From: Limanda limanda
Taxonomy: Eukaryota; Chordata; Actinopteri; Pleuronectiformes; Pleuronectidae
Length of the DNA stretch: 64,000 bases
Direction of reading: 5' to 3'
NCBI RefSeq assembly: GCF_963576545.1
Contig: NC_083644.1
Location: forward strand, 25,557,893-25,621,892
Below, piece after piece: positions 14,200 to 25,297 of this stretch (its first letter is position 1; each line of letters starts with the position of its first letter). The notes beneath the pieces were generated by a model. That model made no database searches and had not been told where the DNA came from. It worked only from the letters and a program-made list of their open reading frames with translations. The position numbers were made by a program, and so were the translations under genes.

Positions 14200-14580
14200 G
14201 CATCACTGACTCACTCTGAGGGAAAGTTAATGGAGGTGCACCTCTGACGTCACTGCAGTGTTTTCACCACATCGCCAGCGACGCTTCCCCGGCTAATGAC
14301 CGGGCCTGACTGCGATGTATCCCTGCGCACACCGAACTGTACCGTACCACCTACCTCGGGACGAAGGAGGACAGCCATGTTGTGAAGTTTGTCTTTTCTC
14401 CCCGCGCAGCCTCCTCTCTGTGTCAGCCTGACGCCATCTTGCTCGAAAGCCGGGGCAGGTTGCATCCTGGTCCGGGGGAGAGGGATGTCCACGGCGGAGG
14501 GAGACACATGAGCATCACCGGGAGTGCACCGCCCTTCTTTCCCTGCCTCACACACGGAGCAGCTCAGTACAGGAGCCACA
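14200..14580 (-). promoter_or_regulatory. CpG-rich island, candidate promoter and first exon
   Basis: This stretch has about twenty CpG dinucleotides in some 260 bases, in a window that is otherwise CpG-poor. It contains a CRE-like TGACGTCA near 14,246 and, on the minus strand, AAGATGGCGTC. Also on the minus strand, CAACATGG (a good initiation context, ATG at 14378-14376) opens eight codons, MAVLLRPE, followed directly by the splice-donor-like GAG|GTAGGT with the boundary at 14355. This is the pattern of a CpG-island promoter with a short first coding exon. No downstream exon was recognised at lower coordinates, so a non-coding RNA promoter or a chance island remains possible. Confidence 0.35.
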
Positions 14581-14928
14581 CTACACTATTATTAAATATG
14601 TCAACAAATGTGAAAACAGTGACTAAAACTGCTACTTCTGAAGTTTGTATTCGAGGCACTTGGCTTTTAACTACATGCTGCATTGCATTAGTTTAGTGAG
14701 GAACAGATCTAATCCAGTATAAAGTAGGTTAAACAAAATGCAGATATCCAGTGGCACTCAGCTCATACCTCCACTAGGGCTGCAAAACTCCGGGAATATT
14801 CAAAGTTGGAAACTTTCCATGGGAATTAACGGGAATATACGGGAATTAACGGGAAATGTTGTGGGTAATTTACTATGTTTACCTTGTCATATACAGACAT
14901 AAATATAAACATTTTGTTTTGTCATAGG

Positions 14929-15093
14929 TTAATTTGAGCCCTGAAGAAACTTTAGGCACTTGACTATACGCTTCTGCATCGTTGTGTCATTCTTAACATA
15001 GGTCTTTGCACAGTATTTGCAAATGTACACAGCCTTTCCTTCTACATTGGATGGGGTGAAATGTCTCCACACATGAGATAGTGCATGTGGCAT
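14929..15093 (-). pseudogene. BED zinc-finger remnant inside the hAT element
   Basis: A 54-codon minus-strand frame shows a BED-type zinc finger: an aromatic VWRHF start (residues 8-12), the pair C25-x2-C28, and C46 near the end. BED fingers bind DNA in hAT transposases and in the host ZBED genes derived from them. The histidine that should sit four residues before the last cysteine is arginine here (R42, codon CGT, one base away from CAT), so zinc binding is probably lost. Just upstream on the minus strand, a pyrimidine-rich tract ending CTACAG resembles a splice acceptor, so this was probably an internal exon of an ancestral transposase. No catalytic RNase H-like domain is present in the element. 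Confidence 0.65.
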
Positions 15094-15309
15094 TGTTCTG
15101 TAGAATAAGATGAGAAAAAAGTTTGTAAAAAAACACTAATGCAATGCCAGAGATATAAATAGTTAGCCAAACAATTGGAATCGTCTGTACTCATATTTTA
15201 CAATTGATGGATAAATGAATGGAAATAGGCTAGATGAACAGATGAACAATTCTCACTCAGCATGCTAATATATTTTCCCCAGTAATATCATCGAAACTTA
15301 CCTGAATAG

Positions 15310-15374
15310 TCCTGCACACTACAGCAGGACTCAAAAGTGCTGTAGTGTGCAGGATGCTGGGAATAATCCCAGCA
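15310..15374. repeat. Two adjacent perfect hairpins in the hAT element
   Basis: Arm 15310-15326 (core CCTGCACACTACAGCA) is perfectly complementary to 15338-15354 across an 11-base spacer. It is followed at once by TGCTGGGA-ATAA-TCCCAGCA (15355-15374), an 8-bp stem with a 4-base loop. Confidence 0.85.
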
Positions 15375-16080
15375 GTTATTATGATGGAAGAATGCACAGT
15401 GGAGGGTTGAAATTCAACGTGCAGCGTGTGCTGCATTCCATACACCTTTAAAATAGAGTTTTGAATGATGTTTTTATTGCTCAGCGTCTAATTTGCTTTT
15501 TTTTTTTTTTTTTTCAAAATTCCCCAAATTCCCGAGCTTAACTTCTCATTGAAAGTTCCCGGAAAGTTTTAGGAAATTTACCGAAAAATTTCCGCCCCTT
15601 TGCAACCCTAACCTCCACTATCAGTCCCCTTTCATTCAATCAAGCTGCACACATGGTTTTATCAAGATCTCTAAATATTGCTTTAGAAATCCACAAAAAA
15701 TGTCCTGCAGTGTTTAAGAAAGAGGATCCTCCCCTGACCTGGAACAGCGCCACATGATTGGATTTGTGGTGTAGATTTCTGTGGAATAAATAGACTGAAG
15801 TGAACGTTGGTTTCTCTAAGATTTAATTCAACGCCTTCAGAAAGACTCAACATGTTGTCGTACACGAGATGTGACAATGAGCAGCATATTGAAGAGGTAA
15901 CATCAGTGAATTATACTTTGAACACTTTGAAAAACAATATTTCGGTGGTGGTCATCTTATCTCCTCTTCTTGGATGTGCAGTGAAGTGTTTCATGCAAAG
16001 ATTGTTAAGAATACTGTGTCAGATAACATGAGGATTTACTGTTTAAAATAAGGAATAAGAAATAAATGAATAATACAGGT

Positions 16081-16172
16081 TCCTCTGTGACCGCAATCCT
16101 TTCAACAAGTTTCATTATAATCTGTCCTGTAGTTTTTGCATAATCCTGACAAACAAATGCAGACAAATATAT
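16081..16172 (+). repeat. Teleost repeat fragment
   Basis: The run CAACAAGTTTCATTATAATC followed by TGTCCTGTAGTTTTTGCATAATCCTGACAAACAAA matches a widespread teleost repeat, of the type AAGTTTCATGGAAATCCGTC then AGTAGTTTTTGCGTAATCC. Confidence 0.5.
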
Positions 16173-19100
16173 ATTGACTCAAGTCTAGGGAAGAATATCT
16201 AGTGTTTTCTGACAGTACGGTTTCTCTTTTACTTCTTCAGGAAGTTGGACCGAGGACAGAGAGGACTGGATTTTGTCTGACGTGACCATTAACTGAATTT
16301 CAATGTGGTTCCAATGTGAGAACCGCTAGCAAGAAAATATGCCGACTGTTGTATATTTAATGTTGAATTGCTCTTGTACAAGTAAAGCAGTGAGCTTTAA
16401 CCCCCATTTAAATTGTAGAATAATGATGCAGCATGCATGTTGAAAATGCATTATTAATACTGTTGCATGGTTTTTCTTGCCCTAGTGTGATTTCCATGTT
16501 TCCACATGAAAACCTCACAAGTCAGGGGGGAGAAGAATCATGCCCTCATCATCAGTGTCTTTAGAAACAGGTGCTAAATTTATCACAGTGTTTATTACTT
16601 TTGATGTTGTTTCAGTATCTTGTAATTTTAAGCAGTTAAATTTGATGATGAATTAAGATATGATTAATTTACCTCCTGTCTCTTCAATAGTATACTATTA
16701 AATTACATACAAGATGCTGTTTGGATACATTTTTATTTGAAGTTAAACTAAACTAAAATCATTCAGACCCCTTCACTTTTAGCATAATCTATTGTTCTAT
16801 AGATATACATTGATATGAGTTATAGATTGATTTATATTAAGATGAAACTGTCATTTTTTTTAAACTTTTCAATCCACACTGACATCAACATATAGTGACA
16901 GTAAAACACGTTTTTAAACATCTTTACCAATTCATTGAAAATAAGTGGGCTATTCACCCCACTGATTCAGTACTTAGTCCCCCTTATCCTTCTGATTGTG
17001 ACTGATGATTCTAAAATGAAATGTAATGATTGGTTCTCATGTCTCTGCGGATGAATTCCAAAGCTCTGATGGTGTGATCGTTGGCTTCTTGCTTACCTTC
17101 CTGTCCAAGGCCTTTCTTCGGCGGAAAGCTTGTGTTTCATGTAACATCAGTAAGTCTTTGACCAGTGCAGTAGGAAAACAGTCTGTGTGTGGTGTCTGCA
17201 GAGTGTGATTAGAGTGGTAATTCTCACATTCAAAAACATATGAAATATTGATTGGATTAAGCAAACAACTAAGGAATTCTTGAATATACATTGGTATTAT
17301 AAACAGAAAACTGTCTGCAGACAACTAAAATTTCACCAAACCTGTTTAATATTAATAGAGTGGGCAAAATATGACTTATTTATTTTTGCTAAATTATTTA
17401 ATATGTGGAATGCAGATCATTAATCATTAATATTGATATATTGAGAAACTGTAAGACATAAATATTTGTGCATAAATATTTATCTACTCCACGCCAGTGT
17501 GCATTAGCACTTGGTTTAGCTGCTTATTCAACGGAGATATGTTTCTTTTAAAGTGATTTCCAAGTCACTTACTGTATTTGTGCTTGGCTTGCTGTGATCT
17601 GAGCTTTATCGTCTTACCCACCTAGAAAACACAAAGCGATTCCGAGGAGTGTGTTGTCTCTTTGTGTGAGATATAGGGATTGACACAAGCCCTCTGTTTT
17701 CAGAGCATGAAGTAATTCTTTTAATGGCCTGCCAACTGTGCCCTCCAAAGTTTGATTTTGCTCTGCAAAATGAGAGCAAAAATCTCAAACAATTTATTAT
17801 GCTGTTTGTGCCTCGCTGCGCTAGTTATCGTCTGCAATTTATTTCCTACCTTGGGGTACTGCGAGCCATTTTTCTCCATTTTCAGTGGCTCACTTCTTTT
17901 TTTTTATTCCTTGCTCCTGCATGCTGCTGACTAAACTCGTGCCTCCAGCCATGGTGTTGGAACATCACAGAAAACTACATCATTATACTGAAGCTAGTTA
18001 ACAAAGAGAGGCAGAGAACCAGTTTAAATCACAGGGCACAAGGCGCTATGTGAATTACTGAGTTCACTCACTCAGATGCAACATTTCACAGCCTGTCTCT
18101 CTGCGGTTATACAGGTGAACTCCCTCACTAATAAAGGCGGCTTCAGGAATTCAAGGTCAGCGCCCGACCACTCTTCAGTATTTTAAATTCATTTTTTTAT
18201 ATTATAGATTAAGCTTTAGAGTTCAATGCGAGTTCCATGTCTGCATCAGATGAGCACCAGTAATGACCTTTTTCAACCAGACATCAATACTTTATTTACA
18301 TCTGTGCTCTTCCTACTGTGACGTGCCATTATGTCTTTCCTGGACGAGGTCTGATCATCTCGGCAAAAATAGTAGTGATTTTACCTTTGATTTAAAAGAC
18401 GAGACTAGTTTTAATTTCAAAGTAGATAATGTTAAAGTATGGTCTCCTGTGGTTACAAACTTAGGAGTCAGCAGGGGATCTGCCCAGTGCTGCACTACAG
18501 AACACATGATGCTGCTGTGGAAGATAAACGAAAACTAAATCAAAATTATTATAGGTGCACCAACAACCAAATCGAGCGAGATGTCCTTTATTCAATGTAT
18601 TGAACAAATTACATTGGTGAAATTAGTATTTTTAGTGTAGTCAAAGTGGCTACACCACAATTTAAAAGTCTTCTACAGGTAAAAATACTGCATTAAAAAT
18701 TGTGCTTTAATAGAAGTACATAGCGAAATATAAATAAAGCCTCTAAAGGGAATGTGTTCATTATGCAGCACTTATTATTTAATAATTAATCTCCGTTTTA
18801 TGCATGAATATAAGCAGTATTTTAATATTGTAGCAGGTCGAGAGGGAACTCATTTAGAAAAGAGATCCCATATACGTTTGCTTAATATTATCTTAAAATT
18901 GCATCATATTGTATAAACTGGTTAAAGGTTTTGTATGTGAATGTACCCTCATAGTAAGTATACTAACATTTCATCATTGACAAAGTGGCTGCACAATATA
19001 ATTGGCAAATATAAGTGGCTTATTGTTGAACCTTCACTCCTGTTAATTGTGAAGTTGCACTCCTGTTAATTATTGTCCGTTCCAGAGACCTGATTCTGTT

Positions 19101-22100
19101 CAGATACAGATATTTGGTTTTCCACACCCAGTGCATAGGTTTCTTTTCTAAATGTATAGAGTGAAGTAACCTGAGGAACTATCTCAGCGTTTTTCTCAGT
19201 ACCCAACACAAAGCTCCTCTTGAACCACAGAGAAGAACATACACAAGAAGCAATACTTATCATAAAAAACATTGTGTGTGACATCTGTGACTTGCACCTT
19301 TACCTTTCACCTTTACAACTACACATCACATGTGAACAAAGATATGGACACTAGAACACCGTTATAAGCGCCCCTTCATCCCTGCAGTAGGATTGTCTGA
19401 CCACAGGGTGGCAGAGGGAATCCTGCTGTGACTGTTCCCAGTATGTCTTTTGAAATTAGTCTTAATAAGTACCATTAAATCACTGCTCACAAATTGTATT
19501 TTGATATGCAAAACGATTTTTAAATGCATATAATATGCTGTTTTAATCCTTAATATCAGTAAATATGGCATATTAGGCCTTTTAATATTCTTAAGAGATT
19601 ATCAGGCACTCATTGCCTGTGTGCTTATGCAGGGTTTCAGCGTTATCAAATATTAATTCTTCTAAACTTGCTCTTATAAGAGGACTTCTTTGATGTTGAT
19701 GTAATTTTTCATCGGCTAAGCAGATCTCACACAGTGGTATCTTTTTAGAAAGCAGTGGGCCATAATTCATTGATGAGCCATGTGGAGCGCAGATATTCAC
19801 GTCCTAATGCCGATATGAGATCTTAAATAGATCTGGGCTGTGGAATGGATATAACAGAGAACTGCGCAGCAGCCGGCCTTAACTGGGCCTCAGACTGATT
19901 TAAAGGGCTAAGTAGAGGGCATGGAAAACTAATCTGTGTGAACTTTGAATGCTTTTAAAATGCCTTAAATTCAGCTGGCAAAGTCATTTAAAAACTACGC
20001 AGACATTAGGAGAGATTAGAAGACATCAGGACATCACAGACAAAGGCTTTGCAAGCCTCTTTTTCAAATCTGTGAACAAGCGAAGGTCAAAGCCATTAAA
20101 AAACATTTTTTGCCCCTGCTATATGAAATAAACAAGCAGCACCACTTTGATTCCAGTCATGTCTGTTTGGCACGGGAAAAAAGCAGGAAGAATATTACAG
20201 AGGCAATTATGGGAAAACAGAAAGTTTAAGGTTATCATTATTAAATTATTCATTTTTGACAATGTTGGCCCTCGGAGTTTGGGAATTGATCTCTCTGTAA
20301 ACACGCTAAAGCAAGTGAGATTGACACAAATTGCAAAGACGGAGCCATCTTTTGAGCGGTCTGCCTTCTCTTTCATGTTGCCTCACTTCGGGGGCTGAAA
20401 CATTGCTAATAAAAAATGGGAAGACCTTGGGCGAGCAACACAGGCTTTGGAGTCTGCCGATGATATTTGTTTTTTTTCCCCACCGCATATCTGAGGAAGA
20501 GAAATAAAGGGAATGCTTAAAGTTTCACTGATGTGTTTGTTCTCTTCAAAGTGCAGAGAAATCTTGTGAGTCCGTGTCAGATGTTATATGTGCATGCTCA
20601 TTATTTCAATAAGCCCATTTTGCCTCTTGTGATTGCCATAGAAAGAGAATAGAGGATGACCCTGGCTCTGTTGTTAAGTTAATGCTTTTGCACAAAAGAA
20701 TAACAGATGCTGGTTTGGGTAGCAGCGAGGTCACGGCGGGACCCCCTCGCCGCCCGCCTCCCCAATCGCCTTGTTATCAGGGCCACTGCCTCAAATGGAC
20801 TCGATGAGTCTGCCTCAGAATGTGGCCCCTTGGAACATGCCAGTCTGCTGGAGTTTATAATCACACAAGACAAACAAGAGCCTGTTTGGACACTTTCTGT
20901 AAAGTTTTTCACTAATGGGATAACTGATTGACAGTCTTTGAGCTTTCATGCAGTTGTATTATTTACTGTTGCACTTGCATGCTGCAACGCTTTCAATTTA
21001 ATTGAGAAACAATTGGGTATGAGGGCAACGCTGCCATAGGGGAAATCAAGCAATGGGACTGCTTTAATGATTCCCCGCCAGAAAAAGTTAGATCCACAGT
21101 GAACTGAGCCTCCCTGCACTCTGATCTCTCAACGACAGTACACTGCAAGCCATTTTATTGTTCCCAGTCATCATCTTTTCTGTGAAATCACATCCCAGTT
21201 GAATATGGATGGTGGCGTGCAGCTGCCCGCGTCGTGTCAACTTCAATATCATAGATTCATTCTTTTGTTTTCCAGACAGCAGTGGGGCGATTTCACTTGT
21301 TTTCATTTTATTTCAGTGGGAGTGTGGCAGCAAGTGATGTACAGTTTATAACTCAGCAGCCGCCGCCAGTTATCCTCCACACTTTGGCGTGATGCACAGC
21401 CTCGACCAGCCAAGCACCTTCCTGTACATCCAGCTGCTGTAATAAATGTACTGTACTGCTGTGGAATGCAGACTTTGGCTAGTGGGTCGCAGTCTGTACT
21501 CCTCTACACACTCTGTCTCTTTCTGTGCTGGAGGTTCAGTCAAGTTCAGATGCATCTCAAAGTATACTGCACCACACATTTCTGAGAGAGAGAGGGCTCG
21601 GTACACTGTGTGCATGAATTCAAATAGCGTAAACCCTTTAAGAGAAGTTCAGCCCCTTTGGCTTTGTTGTGAGACAGAGAGGAAAAATAATAGTCACATT
21701 CATACTGAACCCAAGTGCTTACGTGGGCTGCAGGTCTGTACTCCGCTAATGGTCAAACAAAGGTCCAACGTTTTGGAGACACTAGATTTCCTGAAAATCC
21801 CTGCAGATGCTTTACATTATTATGATGAAATCAGCTGGACAGGTCTGCATGTAAACAAACGGGTCTGCAGGTTTTTAATTCTAAGATGAACTCTGGGCTC
21901 CAGAGCATTTGAGTTCAGTAAGAGTTTAAACGTGTTGAACTAGGACAGATTTGAGTGAATGCATCTGTATTTATGAAGTGTTGTGTTGGAAAAAAAAGTA
22001 ATGTAGCAATGTTTTCTTTTTCATCCAAGCCTTGAATTCAACAGTGTCCAACAGCTTTTCTTTTATGTGATTGTGTGTATATGTTTTTAATGTTCTAACT

Positions 22101-23176
22101 TTACACCCTTTGTTTTGTACATTCCTTATTTATATTCAGAACTGTATTTTTTATTTTTTATAAATAACTGTAGTTACACAGAAAAAATATATAAAAAGCA
22201 GCACAGACTCCAGCTGCACAGAGACCAAGGACATGATAGTATATCTTGAACGTTTGTTCTTGGCCAGGTCACCAAGTCTGTACATGAACAGGACTCTTGA
22301 GAAACTGCCAACTGCAGGAGAGGAGATCAGTGGAGATATAGACTCATCAAATGTCATATGGTTACTAACTTATTTCCTCTTATTTTTATTTTTATCTTTT
22401 ACATATGATTATATACATGCATTATATATATACATATTTACATATGTTACTTATCATATTCTTTGCTGCCCCCCCTCCATTAATAACCTTTAAAGTAGAG
22501 CTTGTTATTTCCCTTCCCAAATTACTCTTCAAGCTGCTGCAACACACATTTATAATTGACTATAACTAACTAGAAAAGCAGAACTACACTGATTCATATA
22601 AACACCAATACAAATATACACACACCCAACATTTCCCTCCTCTACTTTTAGCAGTAAATTCAGTCCTTAGTATAATAATGACTGTGCTTTTACTCCTCTG
22701 ATGAAAATAGATAAATTATGATAAGTAAAACAACCACACTGATAATAACAATGATTCCCATGATGGTGTCTTTGTTGTTTATTATTGACCACTGAATTAA
22801 GCAGCTGCAGAGGCTTTTCCCATTATTCTCCATTGGGCTTTAATGGCAATTTATTTCCAGCAGAGGGTGGTAGAGCTGAGCAAATTCATTTTAGTGGCTT
22901 CACCCTAAATGCAGCAGTTAACCGCACAAAGACAATTGTTATTTCTGTATTTACTGGTGCTGCATTCAATTCGTACAACATACATCATATGATGAATAAT
23001 AATATGCAAGACAAATCTCTAAAATCATCTGTGTGTATGTGTGCAAACTTGTATCGTGCCCATACTGTGGGCAAGTGTGTTTGTTTAAAGCAACCTAGTG
23101 TATACATTATGTGTACTCTATGTGCATCTGGAAAGCATGTGCGTGTGCAACTCAAAAGAACAGGGTTGCTGCTGGA

Positions 23177-23177
<1 letters not shown>

Positions 23178-23271
<94 letters not shown>
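23178..23271. repeat. Interrupted (TG)n microsatellite
   Basis: About 94 bases of TG repeat with two TTTG interruptions. It produces meaningless Cys-Val frames on the plus strand. Confidence 0.95.
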
Positions 23272-23274
<3 letters not shown>

Positions 23275-24960
23275 CAACACCTGAATTTTGTGCCGATGAC
23301 GCAGCTGCACAGTGTATCTACACTGACCTCAAAGAGAAATATGATGTGTGTGTGTTATCTCATCGTACAGTTTGTCCTAACTGTGCAGAAAATGAGCTCA
23401 TTGTTTTCACCTCCTGACCATAGCTCTTCTCCTCTCCTACTCACTGACTCATGTACACACACTCGGGGTCCCGGTTTAAGCTCAATCTGACAAAGTCTGA
23501 GTTACGCTCCACTCATCACCTTTTATTGGAGGAGGACTAGTTGTCCTCTTGGACGACTTGCCCCCCCGACGCTTCCCTTCCTCCATGAGTCTCGACCCCA
23601 TGGCTTGTCTTCGGCCTCTGTCCCTCCCTATCCCAGATATTACGCAAAAAGGGCTCAGCTAAATGTTGCGCAACCCTCTCTGCTGGTTCTCATCCAACAC
23701 AAACCTTCTCTGCCTCCAGAGTGTGTTAGCGTGGCCTTCTTCGGTGCCAATGAACACATCTCAGGCAGCGACAGAGACGGCTCTCTGTGCCATCTGTGAT
23801 GCCGCATACGTTTCTCTGAGCAAGCAAGAACACACAATGGCCGTGCCGCCCCCCCCACAGAGTTAAATGATCAAGAATCAGGGCTAATTGTTTCTGTTGG
23901 GACCTGAGCCACGCTCCTCCTTGACCTTTCCCTCTGCTGTTGAATAGCGGACGTCAGCTGTAGTCTTATTAAGACTTATGAGCTCATTTGAGGTGTTGAA
24001 TGATGCCACGCCTCTTCTTGGAAGTGTACACAACTGACTGGAAAGCATGTTGCAGGGCCAAGACTCAGTGTGTGTGAGGACTACATTTCCCAGCTGGCCT
24101 CAGGAAGAGCTGGAGGAAGCAGCAGGAAAAAATACTGTAAGTGTCTGAGCTGCTCTTTTTGCCACTGTGACCCTGGTCTGACCCACTGGATATAGAGTTT
24201 TGGTATAAGCCTTTCATTGGCCATGTATTTCAGGCCGCATTCTCCTCCTCTTCTGCTTCAGGCCTAGTACTGTTTCTAAAAAAACGTTGCTACGGAAAAC
24301 AACATGAGTAAACAAGCTAGAAACCTACAAGCAGATATGGATCATGCATCACACAGTCAACATATTCAACTTCTTTTTGGGACGCCTTTCTGCAGAGAAT
24401 GAGCCAATTTAATGATGTGCAACTGTTGGTTATTGCATCCTCTGTTAGTGCCCCCTACGGTATTTGTAATCGGTTATATAAAAACAGGTCATTTTGTTTC
24501 TTCCCCCTCTACAACAGAATGATACAGTGCTGTTGAGTTCTGGCTGTGTAAGACTGCTGGAACCGTGACCTGGGTATAAGTACGTCGGCTACAAATAAAA
24601 GTGTTGGTGTTGTTTCATCCCAAGAATCCATGATAGTTTCAGTATCATTCAAAACTTAAACAAGTCCTTCCTTGTTTACTGTTAGTTCCATAGGAATTCT
24701 TAACAAGTTTTTCACATCTTTTTAACTTTTGAAACAGGTGGTTGTTGATTTAGTTCAAAAGTAGAAAGAGGCAGAATTCTAATTTACGACCACCAACCGT
24801 TGAGTTTGCCCGTTAGCTCATTAAGCTTCTTAGCTCCACGGGTTAGCTGAAAACAGTGTCTCCAGCAAACTCATTATGTATTACTAAGTTTATAAAAGAG
24901 ATATTGAATATATGCCTTATACATAATACTGTTTTAAAACTGTTGGTTGGTTTCTGACAG

Positions 24961-25007
24961 GCCTGTTAGTCCTTGGTGGAGGTATGCGCTCTATGAGTGA
25001 CATCCCA
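24961..25007 (+). repeat. Teleost repeat tail
   Basis: The phrase CTTGGTGGAGGTATGCGCTC followed by TATGAGTGACAT resembles the 3' end of a common fish repeat, of which 28,636-28,890 is a longer decayed copy. Confidence 0.4.
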
Positions 25008-25124
25008 TTTCCCCTTAAAATACAATAATTCTGGAGTTGTTTTATTATTTGTTTTTTGACACTGGTAACTATGACAGGTCCTTATGGTTGATGAATGGGA
25101 AATATCAATTTTCTTTGGCTCTTT

Positions 25125-25297
25125 TTACACATCATTTAGCTGACGCTTTTATCCAAACCGACTTCCAGTAACTATTAGGGGCAATTCAAGGTTCAGTATC
25201 TTGCCCAAGGATACTTCGGCATGCAGATGGGAAAGACTGGGATCAAACTGCCATCCATCTGGTTGGAGAACGATCACTCTATCCCTCAGCCACAGCC
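25125..25297 (-). repeat. tRNA-derived SINE
   Basis: On the minus strand the element begins with an A-box-like TGGCTGAGGGATAG (25279-25292) and a B-box-like GCAGTTTGATCCC (25239-25251). These are the two internal RNA polymerase III promoter boxes of a tRNA-derived head. It then runs through CTTGGGCAAGATACTGAACC and ends in GTCGGTTTGGATAAAAGCGT followed by CAGCTAAATGA, a 3' tail of the type shared with L2-like LINEs of fish. It is diverged and presumably inactive. Confidence 0.7.

Larger units (their letters stand above)
14775..15610 (-). mobile_element. Non-autonomous hAT-type transposon
   Basis: The left end starts TAGGGCTGCAAA and the reverse complement of the right end starts TAGGGTTGCAAA, giving the expected hAT-style terminal inverted repeats. 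The element is flanked by a perfect 8-bp direct repeat, ACCTCCAC (14767-14774 and 15611-15618), which is the hallmark duplication of the hAT superfamily. At 836 bp it is too short to encode a transposase. It keeps a BED-finger fragment on the minus strand and a cluster of strong hairpins. Both ends also carry several copies of GGGAATTAACGGGAATAT-like subterminal motifs. Confidence 0.88.
15619..25124. other. Non-coding stretch, no gene recognised
   Basis: No protein-coding exon can be supported. The stretch contains a repeat fragment (16,081-16,172), a long TG array (23,178-23,271) and a repeat tail (24,961-25,007). The longest chance frames read through the TG array. The stretches 16,980-17,250, 17,690-17,900, 19,590-20,500 and 20,690-21,350 are repeat-free and balanced in composition, with many TAATTA/ATTA-type motifs. 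They are my best guesses for conserved enhancers, without proof. Confidence 0.45.

Noticed and set aside
21446..21889. 147-codon plus-strand frame
   Set aside because: Its composition looks random and I see no domain or splice context.
22785..23490. Frames of 130-210 codons rich in Cys-Val
   Set aside because: They read through the TG microsatellite. The flanking residues show no domain.
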